Source of the DNA: CAWBRT01 sp963814745
GTDB lineage: Bacteria > Acidobacteriota > Terriglobia > Terriglobales > Acidobacteriaceae
Direction: 5' to 3'
NCBI GenBank assembly: GCA_963814745.1
Contig: CAWFEA010000018.1
Span: 22,546 to 86,545 of the forward strand
DNA length: 64,000 bases
Shown here: positions 53,827 to 62,220 of the stretch, piece after piece
Layout: the number at the start of each line of letters is the position of its first letter
How positions within the stretch are numbered: the first letter of the stretch is position 1
The notes under the pieces: model-generated
What the model saw: only the letters and a program-made list of their open reading frames with translations
The model's database searches: none
Told to the model about the DNA's origin: nothing
Translations under genes and position numbers: made by a program

Positions 53827-54051
53827 TCATGGACGGACGCTGTCCGGGTGATCGGCGCGAGCAAAGCGGCGAACTTCGTCAGCCGGAATCAGCACCTTCT
53901 TTCCGATCCTTCGGAACGTCAGCTTCTTGTTAGCGATCAGATAATCAATGGATCGGACGGATAGGCTCAGCGCGTAGGCGGCCTCATCTCTGGTATATAG
54001 CAGTTTCTCTACATTAGTGGATGCTGGAAGACGAACAGACTTTGCGGACAC
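53827..54051 (-). CDS. excisionase-like helix-turn-helix protein
   Basis: 74 residues. LLYTRDEAAYALSLSVRSI-DYLIANKKLTFRRIGKKVLIP is a MerR-type winged helix (HTH_17/AlpA-like), the fold of phage excisionases and small plasmid/phage regulators. It lies about 120 bp upstream of the integrase on the same strand, so it probably acts as directionality factor or regulator of it. The frame ends with a short acidic tail (FARADHPDSVRP). Confidence 0.82.
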   Translation of the reverse strand: MSAKSVRLPASTNVEKLLYTRDEAAYALSLSVRSIDYLIANKKLTFRRIGKKVLIPADEVRRFARADHPDSVRP

Positions 54052-54718
54052 CGGATCACCTCGGAACTGATCGGGAGTCCGGCCAATCGATGAAGGGGGC
54101 CAGAGTGTCGCCAGGTGCCCCTACTTTGCTGCACCTTCGCGCGCTCCTGAGCGCTTGCTGCCGTAGTGTTCTGCCCAGGTGACGAGCCTATAGCCCCATG
54201 CGGGGCGTCTCTTGCTGCTCCATTATAGCGCATTCAGTGCTGGTCGCAGCAGAAGGCAGCGGCGGCGCAGACATAGAGTGTCCGAGGTTCTGCTTATGTT
54301 CTTTCAGCATTGACGCCGTTTAAACGAGCGGGCCGCACCTCCGATGGCGGAAAGTTCCGACTTGCTCGTGACTCATCAACTGACCACGATTGGCGTCCCA
54401 CATGGAGGCTGCGGACCCGTCGTGGCGGGTTCACGTGGGATTGAAAACCCGCGTGGGCCGGCGCAGCCCAAAATGGGACGATACCCCCCTTGCATCCGTT
54501 CGCAGACTTCGCTTCCGGCTTGCAAAATCGCTCGCGAGCAGTACGATTCCAGCCAATCGAGCACAGGTGCAGTTATGTGGTGCTACGTCCCCTCAGTCTG
54601 TCTCCGACTTTCTGTTGGAGGGACGTTATGTGGGCTTCTTCGCGTCAGCGGTAAGGGTTCTGGGTTCCTGGGTGTAAATCGCGTTCGCAGGTTCATCATT
54701 TAGGCCACGGGTCACCGA
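54052..54718. other. gene-free stretch with nested inverted repeats
   Basis: No convincing gene. Frames here are short and overlapping. At 54395-54479 an imperfect inverted pair, GTCCCACATGGAGGCTGCGG against CCGGCGCAGCCCAAAATGGGAC, encloses GCGGGTT/AACCCGC (54425-54431, 54447-54453), so the region can fold into a nested hairpin. No copy of the tRNA-Leu 3' end was seen here. Confidence 0.4.
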
Positions 54719-54771
54719 AGCTGTCAGCCTTTGCGAAATCTGAGCTTTGTGCTGTACATAAGGAGACTCGT
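54719..54771 (+). promoter_or_regulatory. conserved leader of the second giant exported protein gene
   Basis: Matches the leader at 28006-28068 in inverted orientation: GTCAGCCTTTG, CTGAGCTTTGTGCTGTACAT, AAGGAG, ACTCGT, then ATG. The AAGGAG lies seven bases before the start at 54772. Shared non-coding sequence implies the two genes arose by duplication including their expression signals. Confidence 0.6.
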
Positions 54772-57240
54772 ATGCGTCGCCTATTATTTCCTTTTTTCTC
54801 AGTTTTCTTCTTGGTCATCTTCGTGGTTGCTTCCTGCTGGGCGCAGGCGCCCGCTATCGCGACAACCGCCACGGTGCCGCCGCTGATCAAAGTGAGCGGC
54901 ACGATTAGCAGTGTGAACAGCGGCACGGTGGGCGTGAACTTTGCGCTGTACGCGGAGCAGACAGGCGGGGCGCCGCTGTGGCTGGAGACGCAGAATGTCG
55001 CGCTCAACGCGAACGGTCGTTACACGATCTATCTCGGCGCTAACCACACCAACGGCGTGCCGATGGACTTGTTTGCCTCCGGCGAGGCGCGCTGGCTCGG
55101 GGTGCAGCCGGAAGGCCAAGCGGAACAAGCGCGCGTCATGCTAGTAAGCGTGCCCTACGCGATGACCGCGGGCGATGCGCAAACGCTGGGCGGGCAGCCG
55201 TTGTCGGCCTTTGTGTTGGCCTCAGCGGCGACCGGAAGCACCACGACGGCGAGCAGTGCAACGACGGCTGCTGCCTCTGGCGGCGTTGTGGCGCTGGCCA
55301 CGCCGCAGACTGGCGGCAGCGTGACCACCTCGGCGGGGGCGACAAACTACCTGTCGAAGTTCACCGCCACGACGGGCGACATCGAAAACTCGATGATCTT
55401 CGACACCAGCAGCGGCGCGGGCATGGGCTCGTATACTCCGGGATTCGTGGGCATCGGGACGACGGCTCCGGCGGCGACCTTGCACGTGGTCTCGACGAGC
55501 ACGGCGGCGGGGTTTGTGGATGTCTACAGCAACACGCTGAACGCGGTGACGTTTGCCACGCGGGCGGCGCGGGGGACGCCGGCGTCTCCGGCGGTGGTGC
55601 AGGCGGGCGACATCATCGGCGGCTTCACCGGCCGAGGCTGGACGGGTCCGGTGTCGGGCAGTACGGGAGGCTTTTCCGGCGGTCGCGGGGCGCTGATCAT
55701 ACACGCCAACGAAACCTGGTTGACCACGGCGCAGAGCACCTACATGCAGTTCAATACCACCGCGCTGGGAACTAACTATCAGGCGGAGCGGATGCGCCTC
55801 GACAACGCCGGCAACCTGGGCATCGGGACTTCGAACCCAGGCGGAACGCCGCCGAGTCCGTTGCCGGCGCCGGTGACGCTGGAGGTGAACGGCAGCTTCA
55901 GGTTGACGGCGGGCAGCGGCGGCGGTGTGACGTTCCAGGACGGCACCACGCAGACGACGGCGTTTACCGGTACGAACGGAGGAACTTACACCAACGGGGC
56001 GGGCCTGAGCTTGACGGGCAGCCAATTCGGCATCGCCGCTGGAGGCGTGACCAACTCCATGTTGGCGAACCCGTCGCTGACGGTAACCGCCGGGAGCGGG
56101 CTGACCGGCGGCGGAGCAGTTGCTTTAGGCGGTAGCACAGCATTGGGGCTGGATTTGACAAGTGTGCCGCTGCTCGGTACCAGCAACAACTTCACCGCGA
56201 GCCAAGCCATCACAGGAGATCTCACCGCGAGCGGGACTGTGACAAGCGCAACTGTCAGCGCCGCCGGTGGCTTCAATCTTGGCGGCCAACCCTTTGCCTT
56301 TGGCTCTTTCGCGAACTACAACGCATTCCTCGGGTTTGCCGGAAATTCCACCACTGCAGGCACTTACAACACCGCCAGTGGCTACCAAGCGCTCGCTAGT
56401 ACCACCTACGGCAGCGCTAACACCGCCAGCGGCCTCCAAGCGCTCTACAGCGACAGCACCGGCTTCTACAACACCGCCAGCGGCTTCCAAGCGCTCTACA
56501 GCAACACCACAGGCAGTAGCAACACCGGGTTGGGCGCGGGGGCTGGGGATACGCTCGATGGCAGTTCGATCACCGGCTCGAACAACACGGCCATCGGCGC
56601 TTACTCCTATTTCGACACCGGTACGCTCACCAACGCCACCGCCATCGGATCAAACGCGATAGTGGGTACCAGTAATGCGCTGGTGCTGGGCAGCATCAGC
56701 GGTGTGAATGGCGCAACCGCCAGCGTCAACGTGGGCATCGGCACGCCATCCCCGGCATACACACTGGATGTGCATGGCACCGCCAATTTCACTGGCCCGG
56801 TGACCTTTGCCAGTGGGCAGACTTTCCCGGGCGCGGGCGGGTCAGTGACCAGCGTCGGCAGCGGGGCCGGTCTCACGGGCGGACCTGTCACGACAAGTGG
56901 AACACTGAGCATTGCCAGCGAAGGCGTGACCAACGCCATGCTGGCGCATCATGCGGTGACGGTGACGGCTGGCACGGGTCTGACGGGCGGCGGGTTAGTC
57001 GCTTTGGGCGACAGCACGACGCTGAATCTCGACACCACCGTGGTTCCACAACTGAGCCTCTGCGAATACTTTCACGGGCAATCAGACGGTAAACGGGAAC
57101 CTGAGTGCAACTGGCACGGTGACCGGGAGCAGCTTCGCTATCGGAAGCAACCTCTTCGCCTTCGGCTCTTACGCGAACGCGAATGCATTCTTCGGGTTTG
57201 CCGGGAATGCTACCACTACGGGCAGCTCCAACACTGCTAG
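54772..57240 (+). CDS. giant exported repeat protein paralog, N-terminal part
   Basis: 822 codons as read. Signal peptide (PFFSVFFLVIFVVASCWAQ), the same Ig-like and ALPHA modules as the 28005 paralog, then VGIGTTAPAATLHVVSTS and NLGIGTSNPGG repeats and YadA-head-like units with an ~18-residue period (NTASGYQALASTTYG, NTASGLQALYSDSTG, NTASGFQALYSNTTG). The true frame is left at an extra A at 57055: VVPQL then continues ASANTFTGNQTVNG in the frame of the next ORF, aligning with VPMLGASNTFAGTQ and VPLLGTSNNFTASQ elsewhere in the protein. The last ~60 residues of this ORF are therefore out of frame. Confidence 0.72.
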   Translation: MRRLLFPFFSVFFLVIFVVASCWAQAPAIATTATVPPLIKVSGTISSVNSGTVGVNFALYAEQTGGAPLWLETQNVALNANGRYTIYLGANHTNGVPMDLFASGEARWLGVQPEGQAEQARVMLVSVPYAMTAGDAQTLGGQPLSAFVLASAATGSTTTASSATTAAASGGVVALATPQTGGSVTTSAGATNYLSKFTATTGDIENSMIFDTSSGAGMGSYTPGFVGIGTTAPAATLHVVSTSTAAGFVDVYSNTLNAVTFATRAARGTPASPAVVQAGDIIGGFTGRGWTGPVSGSTGGFSGGRGALIIHANETWLTTAQSTYMQFNTTALGTNYQAERMRLDNAGNLGIGTSNPGGTPPSPLPAPVTLEVNGSFRLTAGSGGGVTFQDGTTQTTAFTGTNGGTYTNGAGLSLTGSQFGIAAGGVTNSMLANPSLTVTAGSGLTGGGAVALGGSTALGLDLTSVPLLGTSNNFTASQAITGDLTASGTVTSATVSAAGGFNLGGQPFAFGSFANYNAFLGFAGNSTTAGTYNTASGYQALASTTYGSANTASGLQALYSDSTGFYNTASGFQALYSNTTGSSNTGLGAGAGDTLDGSSITGSNNTAIGAYSYFDTGTLTNATAIGSNAIVGTSNALVLGSISGVNGATASVNVGIGTPSPAYTLDVHGTANFTGPVTFASGQTFPGAGGSVTSVGSGAGLTGGPVTTSGTLSIASEGVTNAMLAHHAVTVTAGTGLTGGGLVALGDSTTLNLDTTVVPQLSLCEYFHGQSDGKREPECNWHGDREQLRYRKQPLRLRLLRERECILRVCRECYHYGQLQHC

Positions 57241-58930
57241 CGGCATAGCAGCGCTCTCTGACAACAGCACAGGCAGCAACAACACGGCCAGCGGCTACCA
57301 AGCGCTCTCCAACAACACCACCGGCGGGAGCAACACGGCCAGCGGCTATGATGCGCTCTTCCACAACACCACGGGAGACTACAATACCGGGTTGGGTGGA
57401 TGGGCCGGGGGTACGATTGACAGCAGCTCGATTACTGGCTCGAGCAACACCGCCATTGGCGCTAGCTCTGCTTTTGGCACCGGAACGCTCACCAACGCCA
57501 CCGCCATCGGCGCCAACGCGGAAGTAGCTGTCAGTAATGCGATGGTGCTGGGCAGCATCAACGGCGTGAATGGCGCAAGTGCCAACACCAACGTAGGAAT
57601 TGGAACAACGTCTCCGGCCTACACGCTGGATGTGCATGGGACGGGTAATTTCACTGGTCTGGTGACCTTTGCTGCGGGGCAGACCTTCCCGATTGCCCCC
57701 GGAGGCGTGCCCAACGCCATGCTGAAGAATCCGTCGCTGACGGTGACGGCTGGCACTGGGCTGACCGGCGGCGGACTAATTAATTTGGGCGGCAGCGCAA
57801 CGCTGAATGTGGATACGACGAAAGTGCCGATGCTCGGCGCCAGCAATACCTTTGCTGGGACTCAGATGATCACTGGCGATCTGGACACAGACGGCAATGT
57901 CATCTCTGATTACCTGGGCCAAAACGGCGGCACCATTCGTCCCGGCCTGATCCTCGGCGGTGCCGGCGAAGGCATTTCCTCAAATCGAACCGGCAGCACC
58001 AATCAATATGGGATCGACTTCTATACGAACTCCACCAATCACATGTCCATCACCAATAGCGGTAAAGTCGGCATTGGCACGGCGAGCCCCACCATGGCCA
58101 TGCTCCAGGTTAATGGCGGAAGCAATGGCGCCATTTACGGTATGGGGCCTAGCGCCAGCAGCACAGGGAGCGAAGACAAGGGTCTTGCTATTGGGGTATG
58201 GGGTGACACTGGGGCGAGTGCTAACGCTAACTATGGCCCGGCGATACTTGGGACCGCCGACGATAACTATGCCGGTTTATTCGTCAACAACAGCAGCACA
58301 ACTGCGCAGACACTTATGGCGACAAACCTTTCATCCAGCAGCAGCGCGGTAGCTTTTATCGCCGGGGGGTACTTTCTCGCGGACAACTGCCTCATTGATG
58401 TCGGCGGTAACTTGGTGTGCGGCGGCGACATTGTTGGAAGCTCGAAGCAGTTTAAGATCGACCATCCACTCGATCCGGCCAACAAGTACCTCTACCACGC
58501 GTCGGTGGAATCATCGGAGATGAAGAACATCTACGACGGCAACGTGGTGTTGGACGCCAACGGCGAGGCCACGGTCCAACTGCCCGATTGGTTTGAAGCG
58601 ATGAACGCCGACTTCCGTTACCAGCTCACGCCCGTAGGCCGCCCCGGACCCGGCACACTGCTTTACGTTTCTCAGGAGATCTCGGGAAACAGCTTCCAGA
58701 TCGCCGGCGGCAGCCCCGGCTTGAAGGTTTCCTGGCAGGTCACGGGAGTACGGCAGGACGCCTATGCCAAAGCCCATCCTCTGGTGGTGGAAGAAGCGAA
58801 GAGTGAGAGTGAGCGCGGCAAGTACATTCATCCGGAGGTCTACGGCGCGCCGAAGGAACAGAGTATTGGATGGGCGCGACATCCGCATGGCAAGGCCAAG
58901 CCGAGCGTCACGAGCGTGAGAACACCATAA
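57119..58930 (+). CDS. giant exported repeat protein paralog, C-terminal part
   Basis: Continuation of the gene starting at 54772 after the frameshift at 57055; joined length about 1385 residues. It repeats the head block (NTASGIAALSDNSTG, NTASGYQALSNNTTG, NTASGYDALFHNTTG), has GIGTASPTMAMLQVNGG, and closes with the conserved end domain FKIDHPLDPANKYLYHASVE ... DWFEAMNADFRYQLTPVG ... GLKVSWQVTGVRQDAYAKAH. The C-terminus (RHPHGKAKPSVTSVRTP) has no membrane anchor. The repeat type is that of trimeric adhesins or fibres; the secretion route beyond Sec is unknown. Confidence 0.72.
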   Translation: MTGSSFAIGSNLFAFGSYANANAFFGFAGNATTTGSSNTASGIAALSDNSTGSNNTASGYQALSNNTTGGSNTASGYDALFHNTTGDYNTGLGGWAGGTIDSSSITGSSNTAIGASSAFGTGTLTNATAIGANAEVAVSNAMVLGSINGVNGASANTNVGIGTTSPAYTLDVHGTGNFTGLVTFAAGQTFPIAPGGVPNAMLKNPSLTVTAGTGLTGGGLINLGGSATLNVDTTKVPMLGASNTFAGTQMITGDLDTDGNVISDYLGQNGGTIRPGLILGGAGEGISSNRTGSTNQYGIDFYTNSTNHMSITNSGKVGIGTASPTMAMLQVNGGSNGAIYGMGPSASSTGSEDKGLAIGVWGDTGASANANYGPAILGTADDNYAGLFVNNSSTTAQTLMATNLSSSSSAVAFIAGGYFLADNCLIDVGGNLVCGGDIVGSSKQFKIDHPLDPANKYLYHASVESSEMKNIYDGNVVLDANGEATVQLPDWFEAMNADFRYQLTPVGRPGPGTLLYVSQEISGNSFQIAGGSPGLKVSWQVTGVRQDAYAKAHPLVVEEAKSESERGKYIHPEVYGAPKEQSIGWARHPHGKAKPSVTSVRTP

Positions 58931-58966
58931 GCCCCGCAGGAAACGATGCGAAGTAAAGTCGATGGC

Positions 58967-59007
58967 CCCATCCTAGCGTCGAAGGCAAGACGCGACGCTA
59001 GGATGGG
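58967..59007. terminator. 15-bp perfect inverted repeat downstream of the giant protein gene
   Basis: CCCATCCTAGCGTCG and CGACGCTAGGATGGG (58967-58981, 58993-59007) separated by 11 bases, 37 bases after the stop codon. It is a strong hairpin but has no T-tract, so it may be a Rho-independent-like stabilising stem or a copy of a dispersed palindromic repeat. Confidence 0.5.
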
Positions 59008-59190
59008 CTACTTCGCGCTCACTCCTGGACCCTCGGCCATCCGGAAGCCACGCCGCCGTCCTGCTCCCAGACCCCGCTGCGCCCACTGAAGCTGAAGCTC
59101 AGCTCCCGCAAGCGATTCTTCAACGCCTGTGGCCATGATCAAGACTGCATCTGCCGAGTTCGTTCGAGTCGTTGCAATGCCTAACGCGAC

Positions 59191-59401
59191 TCAGCTGGAA
59201 ATGATCTGGCGAACTCGGTCATGCTGGTTGGGATAGAGGTACGCCGGAACCGATAATCCCCTTCGCCCCGACCTGATACCTGGCAGAGCCACTCTTGTCG
59301 CCGCGGCAATACTCCTCCTTCATCAACGCGGAGTTGCTTGGCATATTGGCCATTTTGTCGCTAAAGAAACGGCAATCATTGATCTTTTCACAGTCTGCCA
59401 C
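59191..59401 (-). CDS. small cysteine-containing protein, frameshifted
   Basis: The first ORF (start 59401) reads CEKINDCRFFSDKMANMPSN ... MKEEYCRGDKSGSARY and then drifts; the next frame continues VPAYLYPNQHDRVRQIISS and stops at 59191. The span is 70 codons plus one base, so one base is in excess near 59240. This C-x5-C-xFF-DKM ... YC-GD ... ARY ... VPxxLYPNQ pattern is one I know from small uncharacterised proteins of many bacteria; the usual Cys before ARY is Ser here. Function unknown; one metal or cluster ligand may be missing. Confidence 0.55.
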
Positions 59402-59432
59402 AAAAGGCTCACTTCATTCGTGCATTTGAATA

Positions 59433-59588
59433 GTGAGCCCAAGTGAAACCTCAGTACTTATTAAAGAATTGCCGGATGATATAGCGAGATACTCGGGTGG
59501 GCAAGCAGTATTATTCCGTGAACTGAAGCTTATCTGCGATGAACGGGGCTCTTTCGGCCGCTGGCGTTTCGCAGCCCACACCTTTTGA
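59433..59588 (+). CDS. possible small ORF
   Basis: A 51-codon frame with GTG start (SETSVLIKELPDDIARYSGG ... LKLICDERGSFGRWRF) whose composition looks protein-like, but there is no clear ribosome-binding site and no known family. It may be the tail of a decayed gene. The rest of 59589-59997 shows only weak, overlapping frames. Confidence 0.25.
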   Translation: MSPSETSVLIKELPDDIARYSGGQAVLFRELKLICDERGSFGRWRFAAHTF

Positions 59589-59997
59589 GACAGCCCGCAA
59601 CCTCCGACCTTATTTAATATCAGCATCTTACGAAGCGAAGGGCACGAAGTCTTTTGACACAGCGCTTAGGCTGGCAGGCATGTCGGGGAAAATCAGCCTT
59701 CGTACCAGAAAGGATTTGAGCAACAAACATCTGTTTTTAGCTCGCCGGAATCGGAACCGTAAGTACCTTTAAATGCGTGCCCTTTTACCGCACCGGGGAC
59801 GAAGGTTTTTCGCTCCCCTGTTGGACTCGCGCACGAATCTGAGAACTTATCGGTGTCATAAGTACCACAACACGGTTTTACAGGCAGAGTGACAAGGAAT
59901 GCGGGTGTGGTGGAAAACCGGCCGATTGCGAAGGTATTTACGAGCCTATAAGTTGTGGAATGCATCAATCCCCCTGCCCCATGCTGCTGTTTTCAAA

Positions 59998-60228
59998 TTA
60001 GATCGCGGACGAACTTAATGAGTTTTTCAAGGGAGAAGAATGACTGTGCTCAGCGACATCCACCACCTGTTCTGCACGCTCGCTGGAGCCCATTGCTACG
60101 GCTGGAGGACCTCCCCACCAGAAGCGGAACAAATGCCGTCCCGTAACCTGCGCCGATCTGGCCTGAGTCTCGTCGAGCACGAGGTTCTCGGCGACCGTTG
60201 CAGCCGTCCAGCAGATGACTTCCATCAT
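59998..60228 (-). CDS. small hypothetical protein
   Basis: 76 codons starting MMEVICWTAATVAENLVLDE; its ATG overlaps the stop of the 53-residue ORF before it, as do other gene pairs in this operon. No family recognised; the second half is low-complexity Ser-rich (HSHSSPLKNSLSSS), so the reading frame may be wrong there, given the many indels nearby. Confidence 0.35.
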   Translation of the reverse strand: MMEVICWTAATVAENLVLDETQARSAQVTGRHLFRFWWGGPPAVAMGSSERAEQVVDVAEHSHSSPLKNSLSSSAI

Positions 60229-60386
60229 TCCGCCAGCTTAATGCCGCTCCTGAACTCGCGATATGCCGTGAGCAGCGCGCTGCGGTATTCCGCTTCATCC
60301 TCGGGTGCAACAGGGTGATAGACTTTCACCGTATCGAGCAAGGCCGTGCCATCGACGGCATCGGCCGGAATGCCGCCGTTCGGCAC
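60225..60386 (-). CDS. 53-residue hypothetical protein
   Basis: GTG start at 60386, 13 bases after the stop of the DGC protein gene. The sequence GIPADAVDGTALLDTVKVYH-PVAPEDEAEYRSALLTAYREF looks like a real compact helical protein or the C-terminus of a larger one. Not recognised. It is the penultimate frame of the 60-64 kb operon. Confidence 0.4.
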   Translation of the reverse strand: MPNGGIPADAVDGTALLDTVKVYHPVAPEDEAEYRSALLTAYREFRSGIKLAE

Positions 60387-60398
60387 ACTGCTCGAAGA

Positions 60399-60929
60399 TC
60401 AACGGCAACCCAGGGATGTCAGCAGTTTTTCCGTTGAATAGTAAGCTTGCCGCCAGGTAACGGGCTGGAGCACGTACACTGGGCGCCGCTGGCTCATGTC
60501 CGGGGCGGCATCGCGCATCCTCGACTGCGCCAACACGGTATCTACCTCGGCGGCAACCCGCTCCGCCACAGCCCAGATGGCTTCTTTATCCGCCTGGGAA
60601 GCATCGCGGGAGGATCGGTGGCAATCTGAGCTTTCCGTCCCCAAAACCTCCGACACGATGAGCGCGCCACTCACTGGCCCGCTGTGCCTCTCGGTTCCCC
60701 ACTTAGCACACTGTTTTGGGCAGCCATCAATCGTTATCGTTGGATGGGTCTTGGCAAAATTCCGTTCGCCGTCATTGCCGGACAGAAATAGAGGAAGGCA
60801 AAGCGTTACGGTCACGTCCGGGCGCAGTAGTTCCAGTACGCGGCGCGTTGCCAATCGTGAAATCGTTCCTTCCGGAATAGCTTCGCCACTGCACGAAATG
60901 ATGCCAACCTTCGTAATTTCCGTGCTCAT
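60399..60929 (-). CDS. DGC-domain (putative zinc-binding) protein
   Basis: 176 residues from the ATG at 60929 (MSTEITKVGIISCSGEAIPE); this ATG overlaps the stop of the preceding gene (ATGA). The DGC pattern is complete: ISCSGEAIPEGTISRLATRR, TLCLPLFLSGNDGERNFAK, ITIDGCPKQCAKWGTERHSG. Four conserved Cys (CSGE, CLP, DGC, QC) could bind zinc or another soft metal. The C-terminal ~60 residues (DKEAIWAVAERVAAEVDTVL) are helical. Intact, unlike its neighbours. Function of the family is not established. Confidence 0.72.
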   Translation of the reverse strand: MSTEITKVGIISCSGEAIPEGTISRLATRRVLELLRPDVTVTLCLPLFLSGNDGERNFAKTHPTITIDGCPKQCAKWGTERHSGPVSGALIVSEVLGTESSDCHRSSRDASQADKEAIWAVAERVAAEVDTVLAQSRMRDAAPDMSQRRPVYVLQPVTWRQAYYSTEKLLTSLGCR

Positions 60930-61354
60930 CGGGTCGCCCTCTCGTTTGCGCATAAGCATGCCGCTTCGCATCCGCATCTCTGGCAATGTCTCGGGTGATG
61001 GTCCAGCCTTCCTCCGTCAAAGCAGTTGCATTGCCCGGCTTTGCCCCACGGTAATTCTTGAAAGCCTCTGCCACCTGAATAGCTTTCGCGACACGCCCGC
61101 CGGCCATCTCCACATTCTTTTGTGCGCAAGCCTTGACGCATCCATCGATCGTGATGCAGGCATGGCTTCGCACAGCTTCGACGGCCTCGGCGTCGCCCTT
61201 CACCAATAGCGCCAGGCAGAGCGTATCCGTCTTGCTCCGCGGCCAACTCATCCGTCACAAGGTAAGCAGCTTCGCGGCTAATCAGGCCATGCACTTTGCC
61301 GATCCCGCTGCACGGGATAACCAGTACTGTCCTCTCTGTCAGTTCGTTCTTCAT
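60926..61354 (-). CDS. second DGC-domain protein, with two compensating frameshifts
   Basis: Start at 61354 with GAGGAAG upstream: ERTVLVIPCSGIGKVHGLIS REAAYLV. Near 61237 an extra base moves the conserved sequence to another frame (KTDTLCLALLVKGD, CITIDGCVKACAQKNVEMAGG, PGNATALTEEGWTITRDIAR). Near 60960 it returns so that NERATR ends in TGA at 60926, overlapping the next ATG. The net length is a multiple of three (143 codons). DGC signature Cys residues PCSGIGK, LCLA, DGC-x3-C are all present. Family function unknown; usually with redox or metal genes. Confidence 0.65.
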   Translation of the reverse strand: MKNELTERTVLVIPCSGIGKVHGLISREAAYLVTDELAAEQDGYALPGAIGEGRRRGRRSCAKPCLHHDRWMRQGLRTKECGDGRRACRESYSGGRGFQELPWGKAGQCNCFDGGRLDHHPRHCQRCGCEAACLCANERATR

Positions 61355-61367
61355 CTGTATCTTCCTC

Positions 61368-62220
61368 TCACTCTTCTTCCGCCTTATGCTTCACGACCTT
61401 TGCATATGCTGCCGGGTCAGGAGCAATTCCCGATTTGCGAGCCAGTTGCTTAACATCATCTCGACAAGCCATCCCTTGCCATAGGGGTCTTCGTTAATGA
61501 GACCTGGATTTGCAACGACATCTGCATTAACCACAACTACCGTGCCGCTAGCGGGCGCAATAATCTCAAACACGGCTTTGGACGACTCCAGGCTCCCCAA
61601 CTCGCCAAATTGTTCCACGGATGTGTCTGTCTTGGGCGGCGTCGAAGTAGTTGATATCGGTCAAGCTTCTGCTGCATGTAATCGGAGATGCCGACCGCGC
61701 TACTCCATCCGCGCGCGCACCCATACATCGTTCTCATTGAACAGGTAGTCCACTGCCGGAATACGGAACTCGAACTTGTCATGCGTCACGATCAGGTATT
61801 CCGTTGGCGGTTCAAACACGACAGTAGAGACCGCAGACGGAGCAGGCTCACTGGAAGTATTTAAACTCTGCAATAGGCCATCTACGATCGCCTGTGCCAG
61901 ATGCAGTCCATGCGGTCCCAGCGTGAGCGTAGGCTCCAGCGTCATCCTGGAAGACTTCAGAACATCTGAAACGAGCACCTTGCGATCGACCTTGATCTCC
62001 TGGCGTCTGCAAGTTTGCTGGCACAACGGGTCGAACAGCCGTCCACGACTATCACCGCGCTCTCGCTGAGCGTCTTCTTGTAGCGGGCCGGCGCACGATT
62101 CAGAAGTACCGGACAGATGATTTCTCCTCCGGTTGCAGCGGCTGCGCGAATTGCCACCTCACGAGCCACCGACCCTTCGGGTTTATCCAAGCCATTGCAG
62201 GAGAGAATTGCGCGTGTCAT
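61368..62220 (-). CDS. DGC domain fused to a lipoyl/GcvH-like domain, multiply frameshifted
   Basis: Starts at 62220, overlapping the ferredoxin stop (ATGA): MTRAILSCNGLDKPEGSVAR, IIVDGC-type VVDGCSTRCASKLA. A frameshift near 62000 leads to VDRKVLVSDVLKSS ... GLHLAQAIVDGLLQSL and, in the same frame, KFEFRIPAVDYLFNENDVWV, the start of a GcvH fold. Further shifts near 61700, 61660 and 61430 are needed to read AVGISDYMQQKL, VEQFGELGSLESSKAVFEI (lipoyl Lys), VVANPGLINEDPYGKGWLVEM and AAYAKVVKHKAEEE (stop 61368). About 284 codons. Domain identities are clear; whether it is really one polypeptide is not. Confidence 0.6.

Noticed and set aside
56340..57400. Tandem repeats as a possible CRISPR array
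   Set aside because: The periodic NTASGxxAL units are in-frame protein repeats of variable sequence, with no constant repeat/spacer pattern.
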